Shown here: positions 1 through 8,827 of the stretch, in pieces
Layout: every line of letters begins with the position of its first letter
How positions within the stretch are numbered: position 1 is the first letter of the stretch
Origin: Bacteroidia bacterium
GTDB lineage: Bacteria; Bacteroidota; Bacteroidia; SXHM01
Assembly (NCBI GenBank): GCA_022072225.1
Contig: JAJVIC010000010.1
Coordinates: 124,001-188,000 of the forward strand
DNA: 64,000 nt
Direction of reading: 5' to 3'
Notes under the pieces: generated by a model
Told to the model about the DNA's origin: nothing
What the model saw: only the letters and a program-made list of their open reading frames with translations
Database searches by the model: none
Made by a program: the position numbers and the translations under genes

Positions 1-626
1 GAGTTTTCAGGAAAAGCAGCAATCAGTTTTTTTATTTCTTCTGCCGCTTTTTCGCCTTGTTTCATGCTCAGGTAAATGCTGTGTTTTTGAATAGAAATCT
101 CTTCACTGATACCTAAGTTTTCCTCAATGCGGTTGTAAACTTTTATGGCCTCTTCGTATTTACCTGCTTTTAGCAGCTCTGTTGCCCATTCATAGAGAAA
201 TTCAGGTTTTTTAGGAAAATCATTCGACAGTGATTCCAAAATTTTAGCAGCCTCTGAATTTTTACCGGTTTGTGAATAAATATCACTCAACAAGAGTCGA
301 TACCATTCATTTTTAGGGTCAATTTTAACAGCCTGATTTATCAATTCAACTGCTTGCTCATCTTTTCGTGCATTGAAATAGATGGTTGCTAACTCATACA
401 TGGCAGCTGAGTTGTTGGCATCAATTTTTAAGCACTCTTTGTAAAGTTCTGCAGCATTTGCAGGATTTCCGAGCAAACGTTCTTTTGTTGCGTCAATAAA
501 AAGACCTTCGGCTTTTGCTTTTTCCTGTTCCGATAATTCACCCTTCTTTTTTTTTTGCGCAAAAGCAGAAACTGCTACCAGTAAAAAGATAAGAGTAATG
601 CTGAATATTTTAGTGAGAAGCCTCAA
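1..626 (-). CDS. Secreted TPR protein, 3' end outside window
   Basis: The reading frame runs off the left edge. It starts at TTG (626-624), which gives a clean signal peptide (MRLLTKIF, then hydrophobic LIFLLVAVSAFA, then Q). A TTG nine codons further upstream is also in frame. After a short Lys/Glu-rich stretch come helical pairs of TPR type: about residues 45-75 (NSAAMYELATIYFNARKDEQ), 80-110 (YRLLLSDIYSQTGKNSEAAK) and 115-150 (FLYEWATELLKAGKYEEA). TPR arrays are protein-binding scaffolds, here predicted to be periplasmic. No enzyme domain is visible in the 208 codons present. It precedes no gene in the same operon with an obvious functional link, and its partner is unknown. Confidence 0.75.
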   Translation of the reverse strand, partial: MRLLTKIFSITLIFLLVAVSAFAQKKKKGELSEQEKAKAEGLFIDATKERLLGNPANAAELYKECLKIDANNSAAMYELATIYFNARKDEQAVELINQAVKIDPKNEWYRLLLSDIYSQTGKNSEAAKILESLSNDFPKKPEFLYEWATELLKAGKYEEAIKVYNRIEENLGISEEISIQKHSIYLSMKQGEKAAEEIKKLIAAFPEN

Positions 627-644
627 AAATGGAATTTGATTTAA

Positions 645-716
645 GAACAAGGATTAAGATTTTAGATTTCAGAACGATTGCTTACTTCTTCATTCATTAT
701 TCGTTAATCCTTGTTC
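645..716. repeat. 13-bp inverted repeat with 46-bp loop
   Basis: GAACAAGGATTAA at 645-657 is matched exactly by its reverse complement at 704-716. It fills most of the gap between the nucleotidyltransferase and the TPR gene. The interior is made of words such as TTCATTCATTATTCG. No T-run follows either arm, so it is not a standard terminator. It may be a dispersed repeat or a folded mRNA spacer. Confidence 0.6.
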
Positions 717-721
717 GATAT

Positions 722-1729
722 TTAATTATTTACAGTAGTAAAATCTCCTATACTAACCTGATGAGCAGTGCCGTTCAGTTCAACATTATTTCCTACCATT
801 GAATTGTCTAAATGCGAATTTTTAATTTTTGCCGCGGCCTGAATAATGCTGTTTTTTATAATGCTGTCGTTTATTACGCTTCCCTTGCTGATAGAGGCAT
901 AAGGGCCAATAACTGAGCCGGAAATTTTTACGCCATCGCCAATGAAACATGGCTGAATTACAACGGAATTAATTAGTTCTGCTTTGTCCGAAACCAGGTT
1001 CTCATTTTTGTTGAATTCAAGAATTCGTTTGTTGGTGTGAACAGTTGCGTCTTTGTTTCCGCAGTCGAGCCACTCTGTAACTGCACCGGGCGAAAATCTG
1101 GTGCCTTTCTTTTTCATGTTCTCCAGCGCGTTGGTCAACTGGTATTCACCTTTTTCCTTAATGTTATTGTCAATCAGGTATTGCAGTTCGTTACGCAGGT
1201 AAGCACCATTTTTAAAATAATAAATACCGATAATAGCAAGATCTGAAACAAAAGTTTCAGGTTTTTCCACAAAGTCTGTAATTACATTATCGGCATCTAC
1301 TTTTACTACACCAAAAGCGCGTGGGTCTTCAATTTTTTGTACCCAGATAATTCCGTCTTTTTCTGATTCTAAAACAAAGTCGGCTTTAAAAAGAGTATCG
1401 GCAAAAGCAACAATTACCTTTCCGTTCAACGAAGGTGCAGCACATAAAATAGCGTGAGCCGTTCCCAGTGCTTCATCCTGGTAGTAAATGGTTCCTTTAG
1501 CACCAAGCGATGCTGCAATATCTTTAAGGTTTTTTTCGGTTTCAGCGCCAAAACTTTCACCAATGATGTAGGCTATTTCTTCTACTTTTTCGTTGGCAAT
1601 TTTGGTAATGTCTTCTACCAATCGTTGTACAATCGGTTTGCCAGCAATAGGCAACAAAGGTTTTGGAATTGTTAATGTATGCGGGCGCATCCGTTTTCCC
1701 ATCCCCGCCATCGGCACTATTATTTTCAT
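722..1729 (-). CDS. Sugar-1-phosphate nucleotidyltransferase (RmlA/GlmU-like)
   Basis: This is a predicted cytoplasmic enzyme that joins a sugar-1-phosphate to an NTP to make an NDP-sugar. Residues 1-40 carry the nucleotide-binding signature GMGKRMRPHTL followed by PKPLLPIAGKP. The GT-A core runs to about residue 235 and contains FVEKPE and the GEYQLT region typical of the family. Residues 250-330 form a left-handed beta-helix of hexapeptide repeats (VVIQPCFIGDGVKISGSVIG), as in bifunctional or oligomerising members. The ATG start is well placed. It lies downstream of dut, separated by a palindromic repeat. The sugar and nucleotide cannot be read from sequence. A glucose-1-phosphate thymidylyltransferase or a mannose/hexosamine enzyme are the main options. 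Confidence 0.85.
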   Translation of the reverse strand: MKIIVPMAGMGKRMRPHTLTIPKPLLPIAGKPIVQRLVEDITKIANEKVEEIAYIIGESFGAETEKNLKDIAASLGAKGTIYYQDEALGTAHAILCAAPSLNGKVIVAFADTLFKADFVLESEKDGIIWVQKIEDPRAFGVVKVDADNVITDFVEKPETFVSDLAIIGIYYFKNGAYLRNELQYLIDNNIKEKGEYQLTNALENMKKKGTRFSPGAVTEWLDCGNKDATVHTNKRILEFNKNENLVSDKAELINSVVIQPCFIGDGVKISGSVIGPYASISKGSVINDSIIKNSIIQAAAKIKNSHLDNSMVGNNVELNGTAHQVSIGDFTTVNN

Positions 1730-1762
1730 GTTTTTCTTTTTGTTAAGTTCCTACCCTCTGCT

Positions 1763-1790
1763 CCCTCTCCCTCGGAGAGGGCTGGGGTGA
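1763..1790. repeat. Palindromic interspersed repeat
   Basis: CCCTCTCC (1763-1770), a 3-nt loop and GGAGAGGG (1774-1781) form a perfect GC-rich hairpin, followed by CTGGGGTGAGG. This word combination is familiar as an interspersed intergenic repeat in Bacteroidota genomes (recalled, not searched). It sits between dut and the nucleotidyltransferase. There is no T-tract on the minus-strand side, so I do not call it a rho-independent terminator. Confidence 0.55.
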
Positions 1791-1796
1791 GGCTTT

Positions 1797-2231
1797 TTAT
1801 TTTACTCCTGTATGTCCGAAACCTCCGGCACCTCTTACTGTTTCTTCTAATGTATTTACTTGCTCCCATTCCACTTTTTCGTGAGCGGCAATTATCATTT
1901 GTGCAATGCGCTCACCGTTTTCAACGGTAAAATTTTCGTTGGAAAGATTAACCAACAACACTTTTATTTCGCCTCTGTAATCTGCATCAATCGTACCCGG
2001 TGAGTTTAAAACGGTTATCCCTTTTTTAAATGCCAAGCCGCTGCGTGGGCGAATTTGTGCTTCATAGCCAACCGGTAATTCAATAAATAATCCTGTTGGA
2101 ACTAATGAACGTTCCAATGGTTTTAAAACTACAGCTTCGGTCAGATTTGCTCTCAAATCCATTCCTGCCGAAGCTATTGTTGCATAAGCAGGAACTTCGT
2201 GTTGTGAGGTGTTTACTATTCTTACTTTCAT
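1797..2231 (-). CDS. dut: dUTP diphosphatase (dUTPase)
   Basis: Hydrolyses dUTP to dUMP and pyrophosphate, keeping uracil out of DNA and feeding dTMP synthesis. All five trimeric-dUTPase motifs are present in order in the 144-residue product: AGMDLRA (22-28), RPRSGLA (61-67), [11 protein letters not shown] (79-89), GERIAQMII (106-114) and the P-loop-like tail [10 protein letters not shown] (133-142). Length matches the bacterial family. I start it at the ATG at 2231. A TTG four codons upstream would crowd the preceding stop and adds nothing conserved. It directly follows the flippase gene, probably in the same transcript. Confidence 0.97.
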   Translation of the reverse strand: MKVRIVNTSQHEVPAYATIASAGMDLRANLTEAVVLKPLERSLVPTGLFIELPVGYEAQIRPRSGLAFKKGITVLNSPGTIDADYRGEIKVLLVNLSNENFTVENGERIAQMIIAAHEKVEWEQVNTLEETVRGAGGFGHTGVK

Positions 2232-2245
2232 AATGGACGGCAAAT

Positions 2246-3721
2246 TTATACTTTTTTCGGTCGTTCCACTATGTAAATTCCTGCAAGGAAAAGCAGCATC
2301 AGCAGGCTGTTCAGCGAATAGTGAACCAGTTCTCCGTAATCAGGAAAATTTGTGCTTAAATAATAAAGTAAAACAGCGGCTGTAATGTAGCCGAAAATTT
2401 TACTTAAATTATAAGGTACGGGATAAAAATGCTGTCCAAGAAAATACGAAGCAATCATCATACTACCGTAGCAGGCAAGCGTTGCCCAGGCCGATGCAAT
2501 ATAATTATATTCGGGAATGAAAAAATAATTTATACTTACTGTTATAATTGCCCCGAAAACAGCCAATAGCGCGCCATAGCGGGTTTTGTCGGTAAGTTTA
2601 AACCACACGCTTTGATTGTAATAAATGCCGAGAAAAACATTCGCTAACAAAAGAACAGGCACTACATTCAACCCAATCCAGTAGGCTTTGTTGGGAATAA
2701 AATATTTAATGATGTCGAGGTAAAGCATTACGCCAAGGAAAATTACAGCACATACAATAACAAAATAGTTCATCACTCGGGCATAAACTTTCTGTGGTTC
2801 TTTTCCCTTTGCCTGTGCAAAAAAGAAAGGTTCTGCAGCGTAACGGAAAGCCTGAATAAACAGGGTGATGATGATAGACACTTTATAATTAGCTCCATAA
2901 ATTCCGATGATGCTCATCGTATCTTTTTCGCCCAACGAATCGAACAGCATACGTTTAAGCATAATACGGTCAAGCGTTTCGTTAATGATACCTGCAAGTC
3001 CTGCTACTAAAAGCGGCATGGAATAAATCAACATTTCTTTCAAAATTGCTTTGTCAAAGCCATAGCGGGCTTTAAGCATTTCGGGCAGTAACAACAGAAA
3101 TTTGAAAATACTTGCGGCAAGGTTGGCGATAAAAACATATCCGACACCAATTTCAGGATTGTAAAAAGTTTCAATCAGAAAGTTGCTGTTTCCAGCCTGA
3201 TGCATAGGTAAACAGTAACCAATAAAAAACAAGTTGAGTGCAATGTTTACAAACACATTGCTCAGGTTTACAAACGCAAAGCGGAAGGCTTTATTTTCTT
3301 GTCGCAGTTTCGCAAGCGGAATAGATGAAAGCGCATCTAAACCTACAATAATTGCAAACCAAACAACATATTCACTATTGTTGGGATAGCGCAGCCAGTC
3401 GGCAACATTTTGCTGAAAAATAATGGATAGCAAAATGAAAACCGTTGTGCTCGAAGCCAGTGAATAAATAATGGTGGTATAAACTTTTTGTTTGTTCTCG
3501 CTTTCCCTGGTTGAGAAACGGAAAAAAGCGGTTTCCATTCCGTAAGTAAGAAGTATTACCAAAAACGCAACGTAGGCATACATTTCAGTAATAATTCCAA
3601 ACTGGTCGGTACTGAAAACTCCTGTGTGCAGCGGAACAAGCAGGTAATTCAGAAAACGGCCAACAATGCTGCTAAGTCCGTAAATGGCGGTTTGTCCTGC
3701 AAGTTTTTTAAGTGACGACAA
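2246..3721 (-). CDS. Polysaccharide flippase (MOP/Wzx-like)
   Basis: A 491-residue inner-membrane protein with 12-14 predicted hydrophobic helices and the N-terminal signature of O-antigen/lipid flippases ([20 protein letters not shown], residues 4-23). Family members turn undecaprenyl-linked oligosaccharides from the cytoplasmic to the periplasmic face. A conserved central motif region ([20 protein letters not shown]) supports the MATE/MOP fold. The start is TTG at 3721, with no usable ATG nearby. It sits just before dut and after a GT9 glycosyltransferase, so the context fits LPS or surface-glycan assembly. No Wzy polymerase or Wzz is seen nearby, so its substrate is open. It is unlinked to the 41-64 kb ABC-export cluster. 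Confidence 0.85.
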   Translation of the reverse strand: MSSLKKLAGQTAIYGLSSIVGRFLNYLLVPLHTGVFSTDQFGIITEMYAYVAFLVILLTYGMETAFFRFSTRESENKQKVYTTIIYSLASSTTVFILLSIIFQQNVADWLRYPNNSEYVVWFAIIVGLDALSSIPLAKLRQENKAFRFAFVNLSNVFVNIALNLFFIGYCLPMHQAGNSNFLIETFYNPEIGVGYVFIANLAASIFKFLLLLPEMLKARYGFDKAILKEMLIYSMPLLVAGLAGIINETLDRIMLKRMLFDSLGEKDTMSIIGIYGANYKVSIIITLFIQAFRYAAEPFFFAQAKGKEPQKVYARVMNYFVIVCAVIFLGVMLYLDIIKYFIPNKAYWIGLNVVPVLLLANVFLGIYYNQSVWFKLTDKTRYGALLAVFGAIITVSINYFFIPEYNYIASAWATLACYGSMMIASYFLGQHFYPVPYNLSKIFGYITAAVLLYYLSTNFPDYGELVHYSLNSLLMLLFLAGIYIVERPKKV

Positions 3722-3787
3722 GGAGTAGTCGGTTTAATTTATAGGATAAAGGTAAGCGTCAGAAAAATACGGAAACACAACTGAAAA

Positions 3788-4756
3788 TTAAGTTATAAAC
3801 GCTGTTTCGTCAATTTCGGTCATACACTTAAAATGCCCTTTCGGACATTTTTCAAAACCAATTTTAGAACAAGGTCGGCACGAAATATTTTTTACTTCCA
3901 ATATTTTAGAACCTTCTGCTGCCATATATGGATACATTCCAAATTCCGGAACGGTATTGCCCCAAACCGAAATAATATTTTTTTTGAAAGCAGCGGCAAT
4001 GTGCATCATTCCGGTATCGTGCGTAATAACGCGTTCTGCCTGTCTAATTAATGAAGCACTTTGTTGAAGATTGTATCTTCCGCAAGCGTTGTAGATGTTG
4101 GATGTTGGCTGTTGGCTGTTGGAGATGATCTTTTCTCCTGTTTCAAAATCTTCTTTTCCTCCGATTAAAATTACCGGACGATTTAATTTTTTGCAGATAG
4201 AAATTATTTTTTCTGTTGGTAATTTTTTTGTGTTGTGCTTGGCTCCGATTACAAAAGCGATGTAACCGTTATTAAATTCTTGAGGGAGCGAAGAAACAAG
4301 TACTTCATCTTTTTGAGGAATAAAAAACTCTAACCCTTTTAAGTCGTTCTTAACACCGAGGTGGTCAAGAGTATCAAAGTAGCGGTCAACAATATGCTTG
4401 TTGGGTAAATAGTTCCATTTAAAATTTACGAGCAGCCATTTTTCAATATTCAGTTTATTGAATGATTTTGATGGTCGTCCCAAAGCACGCTTCACTTGCA
4501 TGGAACGCAGGTTATGATGCAGGTCAATCACCCAATCATAGTTTTCTTTTTTCAGTTCCTGTAAAACTTCATCTACATTTTTTTTAAAAGAAAAAACCTT
4601 GTCAATGTTGGAATTATTTTCAACAATAGATGTAAACGCTTTTTTGGTCAGAAAATGAATTTCGGAATTACTCAACTGTTGTTTCAGGCAACGCACAACA
4701 GGCGAAGTGAGAACAATATCACCAATGGAACTGAAACGGAGTAGGAGAATTTTCAC
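3788..4756 (-). CDS. Glycosyltransferase family 9 (heptosyltransferase-like)
   Basis: A 322-residue cytoplasmic GT-B enzyme of the ADP-heptose:LPS heptosyltransferase family. Landmarks are the N-terminal KILLLRFSSIGDIVLTSPVV, the sugar-nucleotide-binding region HDTGMMHIAAAFKKNIISVW near residues 245-265, and FVIGAKHNTKKLP in the middle. Four Cys near the C-terminus (CRPCSKIGFEKCPKGHFKC) are common in Bacteroidota members. The start is GTG at 4756. A seven-base tandem repeat inserts a Ser/Asn/Gln-rich patch near residue 215. It probably adds a sugar to the LPS core or lipid-linked glycan. The exact acceptor is unknown. The gap to the upstream response regulator gene is only 27 nt, suggesting co-transcription. 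Confidence 0.88.
   Translation of the reverse strand: MKILLLRFSSIGDIVLTSPVVRCLKQQLSNSEIHFLTKKAFTSIVENNSNIDKVFSFKKNVDEVLQELKKENYDWVIDLHHNLRSMQVKRALGRPSKSFNKLNIEKWLLVNFKWNYLPNKHIVDRYFDTLDHLGVKNDLKGLEFFIPQKDEVLVSSLPQEFNNGYIAFVIGAKHNTKKLPTEKIISICKKLNRPVILIGGKEDFETGEKIISNSQQPTSNIYNACGRYNLQQSASLIRQAERVITHDTGMMHIAAAFKKNIISVWGNTVPEFGMYPYMAAEGSKILEVKNISCRPCSKIGFEKCPKGHFKCMTEIDETAFIT
4097..4124. repeat. Four tandem copies of a 7-bp unit inside a gene
   Basis: GTTGGAT, GTTGGCT, GTTGGCT and GTTGGAG follow each other without gaps inside the GT9 gene. Read on the minus strand they add a Ser-Asn-Gln-Gln-Pro-Thr-rich patch between GEKII and YNACGR. Four heptamers (28 nt) are not a multiple of three, so gain or loss of a single unit would shift the frame. 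Confidence 0.7.
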
Positions 4757-4783
4757 AGGGTAAATGTAGTCACACTTGCAGTG

Positions 4784-5536
4784 CTACACAAACTTCAACC
4801 TGCTGTTTAAATCGTCTTTATATGAACCGCCAATTGGTATTGTTTTTTTATCGTCTTCCATAATCAGGTTCGGATAATCAATAGCGGCAATTTTGTCAAT
4901 GCGCACAATATACGAACGGTGAACGCGGATAAAGTCTTTATCCATGAGGCTTGCCTGCATATCTTTCATGGTAGAGTGAACGGTATATTTTGCGCCAACT
5001 GCATGAATGATTACATAATCTTTCAATGCTTCAACATACATAATGTCTGCCGTTTTCAACTTTACCAAGCGTGAATTTGATTTCACAAAAATGCAATCCG
5101 TAGCATTTTTATCCAGAACAATTGACGAATACATATCACGTTCTTTACGCACCTCGCTCTCTTTCCCGTGTTTGTAAAGAGCCATTTCAATGGTGGTATG
5201 TAAATCAATTTCCTTAAACGGTTTTATAATATAGCCGTATGGTTCTGTAACTTTTGCTTTGGCAAGTGTACTTTCGTCTGCATAAGCAGTAAGGTAAATT
5301 ACCGGAACATCAAATTTCTGGCGTATTTGGTCGGCTGCCTCAATACCGCTCAGTTCGCCTTTCAGCATAATGTCCATCATTACCAGATCGGGTTTATGTT
5401 GTTCTGCCGCAACAATGGCGGCTTCGCCCGAATCAACGGCTGCAACTACGTTATAGCCCAATTTTTTCAGGCTGTTTTGAATGTCTTTTGACACAATGGC
5501 TTCGTCTTCAACCACCAGAATATTAACTTTTGACAT
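4784..5536 (-). CDS. LytTR-family response regulator
   Basis: A 250-residue two-component regulator. Receiver domain 1-125: acidic pocket E10/D11/E12, phospho-acceptor D55 (LVMMDIML), T83 and K105 (YIIKPF). A LytTR DNA-binding domain covers roughly 148-248 (ADIMYVEALKDYVIIH, then DFIRVHRSYIVRID). On phosphorylation such proteins bind promoter direct repeats. The ATG start is followed by a typical first beta strand. It is divergently oriented to the propeller-SpoIIE gene at 5701 across about 165 bp that must hold both promoters, which suggests a functional link. The cognate histidine kinase is not adjacent: no LytS-type kinase occurs in the window. Confidence 0.93.
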   Translation of the reverse strand: MSKVNILVVEDEAIVSKDIQNSLKKLGYNVVAAVDSGEAAIVAAEQHKPDLVMMDIMLKGELSGIEAADQIRQKFDVPVIYLTAYADESTLAKAKVTEPYGYIIKPFKEIDLHTTIEMALYKHGKESEVRKERDMYSSIVLDKNATDCIFVKSNSRLVKLKTADIMYVEALKDYVIIHAVGAKYTVHSTMKDMQASLMDKDFIRVHRSYIVRIDKIAAIDYPNLIMEDDKKTIPIGGSYKDDLNSRLKFV

Positions 5537-5700
5537 AGCGAGGTTTTTATCGTTAAAACGTTGGTAAATGTAGTTTTTTTTGAAAAATGTAACGACTAAT
5601 TTTATTATTTTTTTAAAACTTTAAACGAGAAACTTAATAGCTAAAGTTTCGTAAAGGTTTCGCTTTGTATATAACCTCGCTAAAATCCACTTGCTTTTCA

Positions 5701-8700
5701 ATGAGAAGTGTTCCCATTCTTTTCTTTGCTCTTGCGACATTTGCAAGTTTTGGCCAGCAGTATAATTTCCGCAACTTTTCTATTGAAGACGGACTTGAAC
5801 AAAGCCAGATTAACGTGATATATCAGGATAAGAAGGGCTACATCTGGATTGGCGGAAATGGAGGCTTAACGCGTTTTGACGGCAAAAACTTTAAAACATG
5901 GACAGCAAAGGACAGTTTGCCATCTGCCAATATTCTTGCCATTACTCAGGACAGCAAGGGAAATTTATGGATTTCCTGTGCAAACGCTGGTGTGGCAAGT
6001 TTTAACGGGAAAGGCTTTACTTATTACACCGAAGAAAGCGGACTTATTTCCAATGACGTTCGTTCAATTTTTGAAGACAGCAAAGGAAATCTTTGGTTCG
6101 GTACGTTTTCGGGAGTTACAAAACTTGCAAATGCAAAGTTTGAAACCTTAGAGCTTAATAATGGTTCTGCCGGAAATTTTATTTATTCCATTTGTCAGGA
6201 TAAATCCGGAAATCTTTGGTTTGGCGCTTATGGTGGCGGACTGGGCAAGTATGATGGAAAAAGCGTGGTGTTTTTTAAAACCACAGATGGACTGGCGGAT
6301 AATTATGTAACCAATGTTGAAATAAATAATAAAGGCGAAGTGGTGGCATCTACCACTTCGGGCATTAGTATTTTTGATGGTAAAAGGTTTCGAACTATTG
6401 GACAGCAACAAGGGTTACTCAGTTTTCAGTTGAATGATTTTGCTTACGATGGTTCTGAAAACTTATGGCTTGCTTCCGATTACGGAGTTACAAAATATGA
6501 CGGTAAAACATTTATCCACATTACCGAAAAAGTTGGAATTCCGGACAATAAAATAAACTGTGTATTTGTTGACCGAGAAGACAATCTCTGGCTCGGCACC
6601 AAAAAGGGTTTGGCAAAATTGGCAGACCGCAGCTTTGTTCATTTTACTGAACCCGGTTTTAGTCCTGCCGAAATTTTTAAAACATCATCAGAAAAAATTA
6701 TTGCAGCCAATCGCGGTGGTGGAATTTACAGTTTCAACGGTGAAAATTTTGTCCGTTGGGAAATTGACGAAACGCTGAATGAGCGTGTTATCAGTTGTAT
6801 AGCAGAAGACAAGCAAGGCAAACTTTGGTTTGGCACTTCCGACTTTGAAGGCGTGTATGTTTTTGATGGAAAGAAAACAATGCAATATACCGAAGATGTG
6901 GGTTTGCCTTCCAACAACATCAACGATATTATATGCGACCGCAAAGGAAAAATATGGATTGCTACACCAAACGGTGTTGCAAAGTCTGACAGTTTGGGGT
7001 TTACTAAAATTGAAATCAGCGAAGATGTTACCGACAATAATATTGTTTCGCTTTTTGAAGATAATTCAGGAAATATCTGGCTCGGTGGATTTGACGGAAT
7101 GATTTACCGTTATGACGGTAAACGAATACAAAAATTTGATGAAAATAAATCACCGGTTTTAGCTATTATTCAGAGTAAAAACGGAACTCTTTTCTTTCGC
7201 ACCGAAGAAAATGGCTTTCTTGTTTTCAGCGAAAATAAATTCACATCTTTAAGCCAGAAAGACGGCTTAAGTTCTGACATTGTGCGTTCATTGGTTTTTG
7301 ATAATAACGAAACACTTTGGGCAGGAACACAGCGCGGAATAAATAAAATCAGTTTCGATGCTGAAAACAAAATACGTGTTCGCAGTTATGGGTTCAGCGA
7401 AGGTTTTAAGTCATTGGAATGTAATGCCAATTCGGTTTTATACGATAACGAAGGCCATTTGTGGTTTGGAACAGCAAAAGGAATCACTCAATTTACACAA
7501 TCGGAAGAAAAAGTAAATACAAAAGCACCTGAATTGGTGGTAAATGATATTCTGCTTTTTTTTAAACAGTTTGATAAAGCAAACTATTCTGAGTACATAG
7601 ACTCTGTTTCTGGTTTGCCGGTAAATATGAAACTTCCGTACAATGAAAATTATTTGCTTTTTACATTCAGTGCCATCAGTCATAAAAATCCGGACAAGGT
7701 TTTTTACCAATGGATGCTGAAAGGTTCAGACAAAGACTGGATGCCTGAAACAAAAATCAGCGAGGCAAATTATTCCAACCTTTCACCGGGCGATTACACT
7801 TTTGTTGTTCGTGCGTGCAACGATGAAAAAGTATGGTCGAAGCCGGTTGAAATACATTTTGTAATTACTCCTCCCTTCTATAAAACATGGTGGTTTTACA
7901 GTTCTGTTGCGGTTTTCCTGATTGCTTCAACGGTAGTTTATATAAAATGGAGAGAGCGAAAACTGTTGCGTGAAAAAGCTGAACTGGAAGAAAAAGTAAA
8001 GGAACGCACCCACGAATTGCAGGAGCAAAAAGAAATTGTAGAAGAACAAAACCGCCACATTACCGAAGGAATAAATTATGCGCGAAACATACAAATGGCA
8101 ATTTTGCCAAGCGGTGAAGAAATCAACAAAGTATTTCCCGAACACTTTATTTTATATCGTCCGAAAGAAATTGTTGGCGGAGATTTTTATTGGCTGTTTC
8201 GTCAGGGCGATTATGTTTTCGTTGCCGCTGTAGACTGCACAGGGCATGGTGTTGCCGGTGCGTTTATGAGTATGATCGGAACCGATTTGCTGAACCAGAT
8301 TATTATTGAAAAACAAGTAACTGCGCCTGCTGCAATTCTCACAGAACTGAACCTTGGAATAAAACTTGCCTTCAAGCAAAGCGCACGCGAGTTTGAAACG
8401 CAACAGGGAATGGATGTTGCTGTTTGCTCCATAAATCTGAAAACCAAAGAAGTGAGTTTTTCAGGTGCGCTTCGCCCCCTGTATATTATCAGCAACGGTG
8501 AATTTAAAGAATTGGAAGGAGATAAATCGTCTATCAGCGGAACTTCAAACACAAGTTACCGTTATACCGAGAATAAACTGAACCTGAAAGAAGGTGATTG
8601 TATTTATTTGTTCTCTGATGGTTATGCTGACCAGTTTGGCGGACCCAAAGGCAAAAAATTTATGACCGGAAAAATGAAGCAGCTTTTTATTGATAATAAC

Positions 8701-8808
8701 GCACTTAATATGAATGAGCAGCGAAAAAAATTAATTGATGCACACGAACAATGGAAAGGAGATTACAAACAGGTTGATGATATTTTGGTAATGGGAATAA
8801 GGCTTTAG
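5701..8808 (+). CDS. Two-component-type beta-propeller sensor with SpoIIE/PP2C phosphatase output
   Basis: A 1035-residue membrane sensor. The ATG at 5701 gives a signal peptide (MRSVPILFFALATFASFGQ); a TTG at 5665 would add 12 residues ahead of it. About 14 ligand-sensing propeller blades follow (repeats such as GYIWIGGNGGLTRFDGK and GNLWFGTFSGVTKL), then a Y_Y_Y domain (VFYQWMLKGSDKDWM to PGDYTFVVRACN), one membrane helix (WWFYSSVAVFLIASTVVYI), a coiled coil, and a PP2C phosphatase over the last 240 residues with metal-binding motifs GGDFYW, DCTGHGVAGAF, FSDGYADQFGG and QVDDILV. Most Bacteroidota propeller sensors end in a histidine kinase or LytS-type domain. Here the output is a predicted Ser/Thr phosphatase that would act on a phosphorylated anti-anti-sigma-like partner, not seen in the window. 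Confidence 0.9.
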   Translation: MRSVPILFFALATFASFGQQYNFRNFSIEDGLEQSQINVIYQDKKGYIWIGGNGGLTRFDGKNFKTWTAKDSLPSANILAITQDSKGNLWISCANAGVASFNGKGFTYYTEESGLISNDVRSIFEDSKGNLWFGTFSGVTKLANAKFETLELNNGSAGNFIYSICQDKSGNLWFGAYGGGLGKYDGKSVVFFKTTDGLADNYVTNVEINNKGEVVASTTSGISIFDGKRFRTIGQQQGLLSFQLNDFAYDGSENLWLASDYGVTKYDGKTFIHITEKVGIPDNKINCVFVDREDNLWLGTKKGLAKLADRSFVHFTEPGFSPAEIFKTSSEKIIAANRGGGIYSFNGENFVRWEIDETLNERVISCIAEDKQGKLWFGTSDFEGVYVFDGKKTMQYTEDVGLPSNNINDIICDRKGKIWIATPNGVAKSDSLGFTKIEISEDVTDNNIVSLFEDNSGNIWLGGFDGMIYRYDGKRIQKFDENKSPVLAIIQSKNGTLFFRTEENGFLVFSENKFTSLSQKDGLSSDIVRSLVFDNNETLWAGTQRGINKISFDAENKIRVRSYGFSEGFKSLECNANSVLYDNEGHLWFGTAKGITQFTQSEEKVNTKAPELVVNDILLFFKQFDKANYSEYIDSVSGLPVNMKLPYNENYLLFTFSAISHKNPDKVFYQWMLKGSDKDWMPETKISEANYSNLSPGDYTFVVRACNDEKVWSKPVEIHFVITPPFYKTWWFYSSVAVFLIASTVVYIKWRERKLLREKAELEEKVKERTHELQEQKEIVEEQNRHITEGINYARNIQMAILPSGEEINKVFPEHFILYRPKEIVGGDFYWLFRQGDYVFVAAVDCTGHGVAGAFMSMIGTDLLNQIIIEKQVTAPAAILTELNLGIKLAFKQSAREFETQQGMDVAVCSINLKTKEVSFSGALRPLYIISNGEFKELEGDKSSISGTSNTSYRYTENKLNLKEGDCIYLFSDGYADQFGGPKGKKFMTGKMKQLFIDNNALNMNEQRKKLIDAHEQWKGDYKQVDDILVMGIRL

Positions 8809-8827
8809 CGTATATTTGATATTAAGA

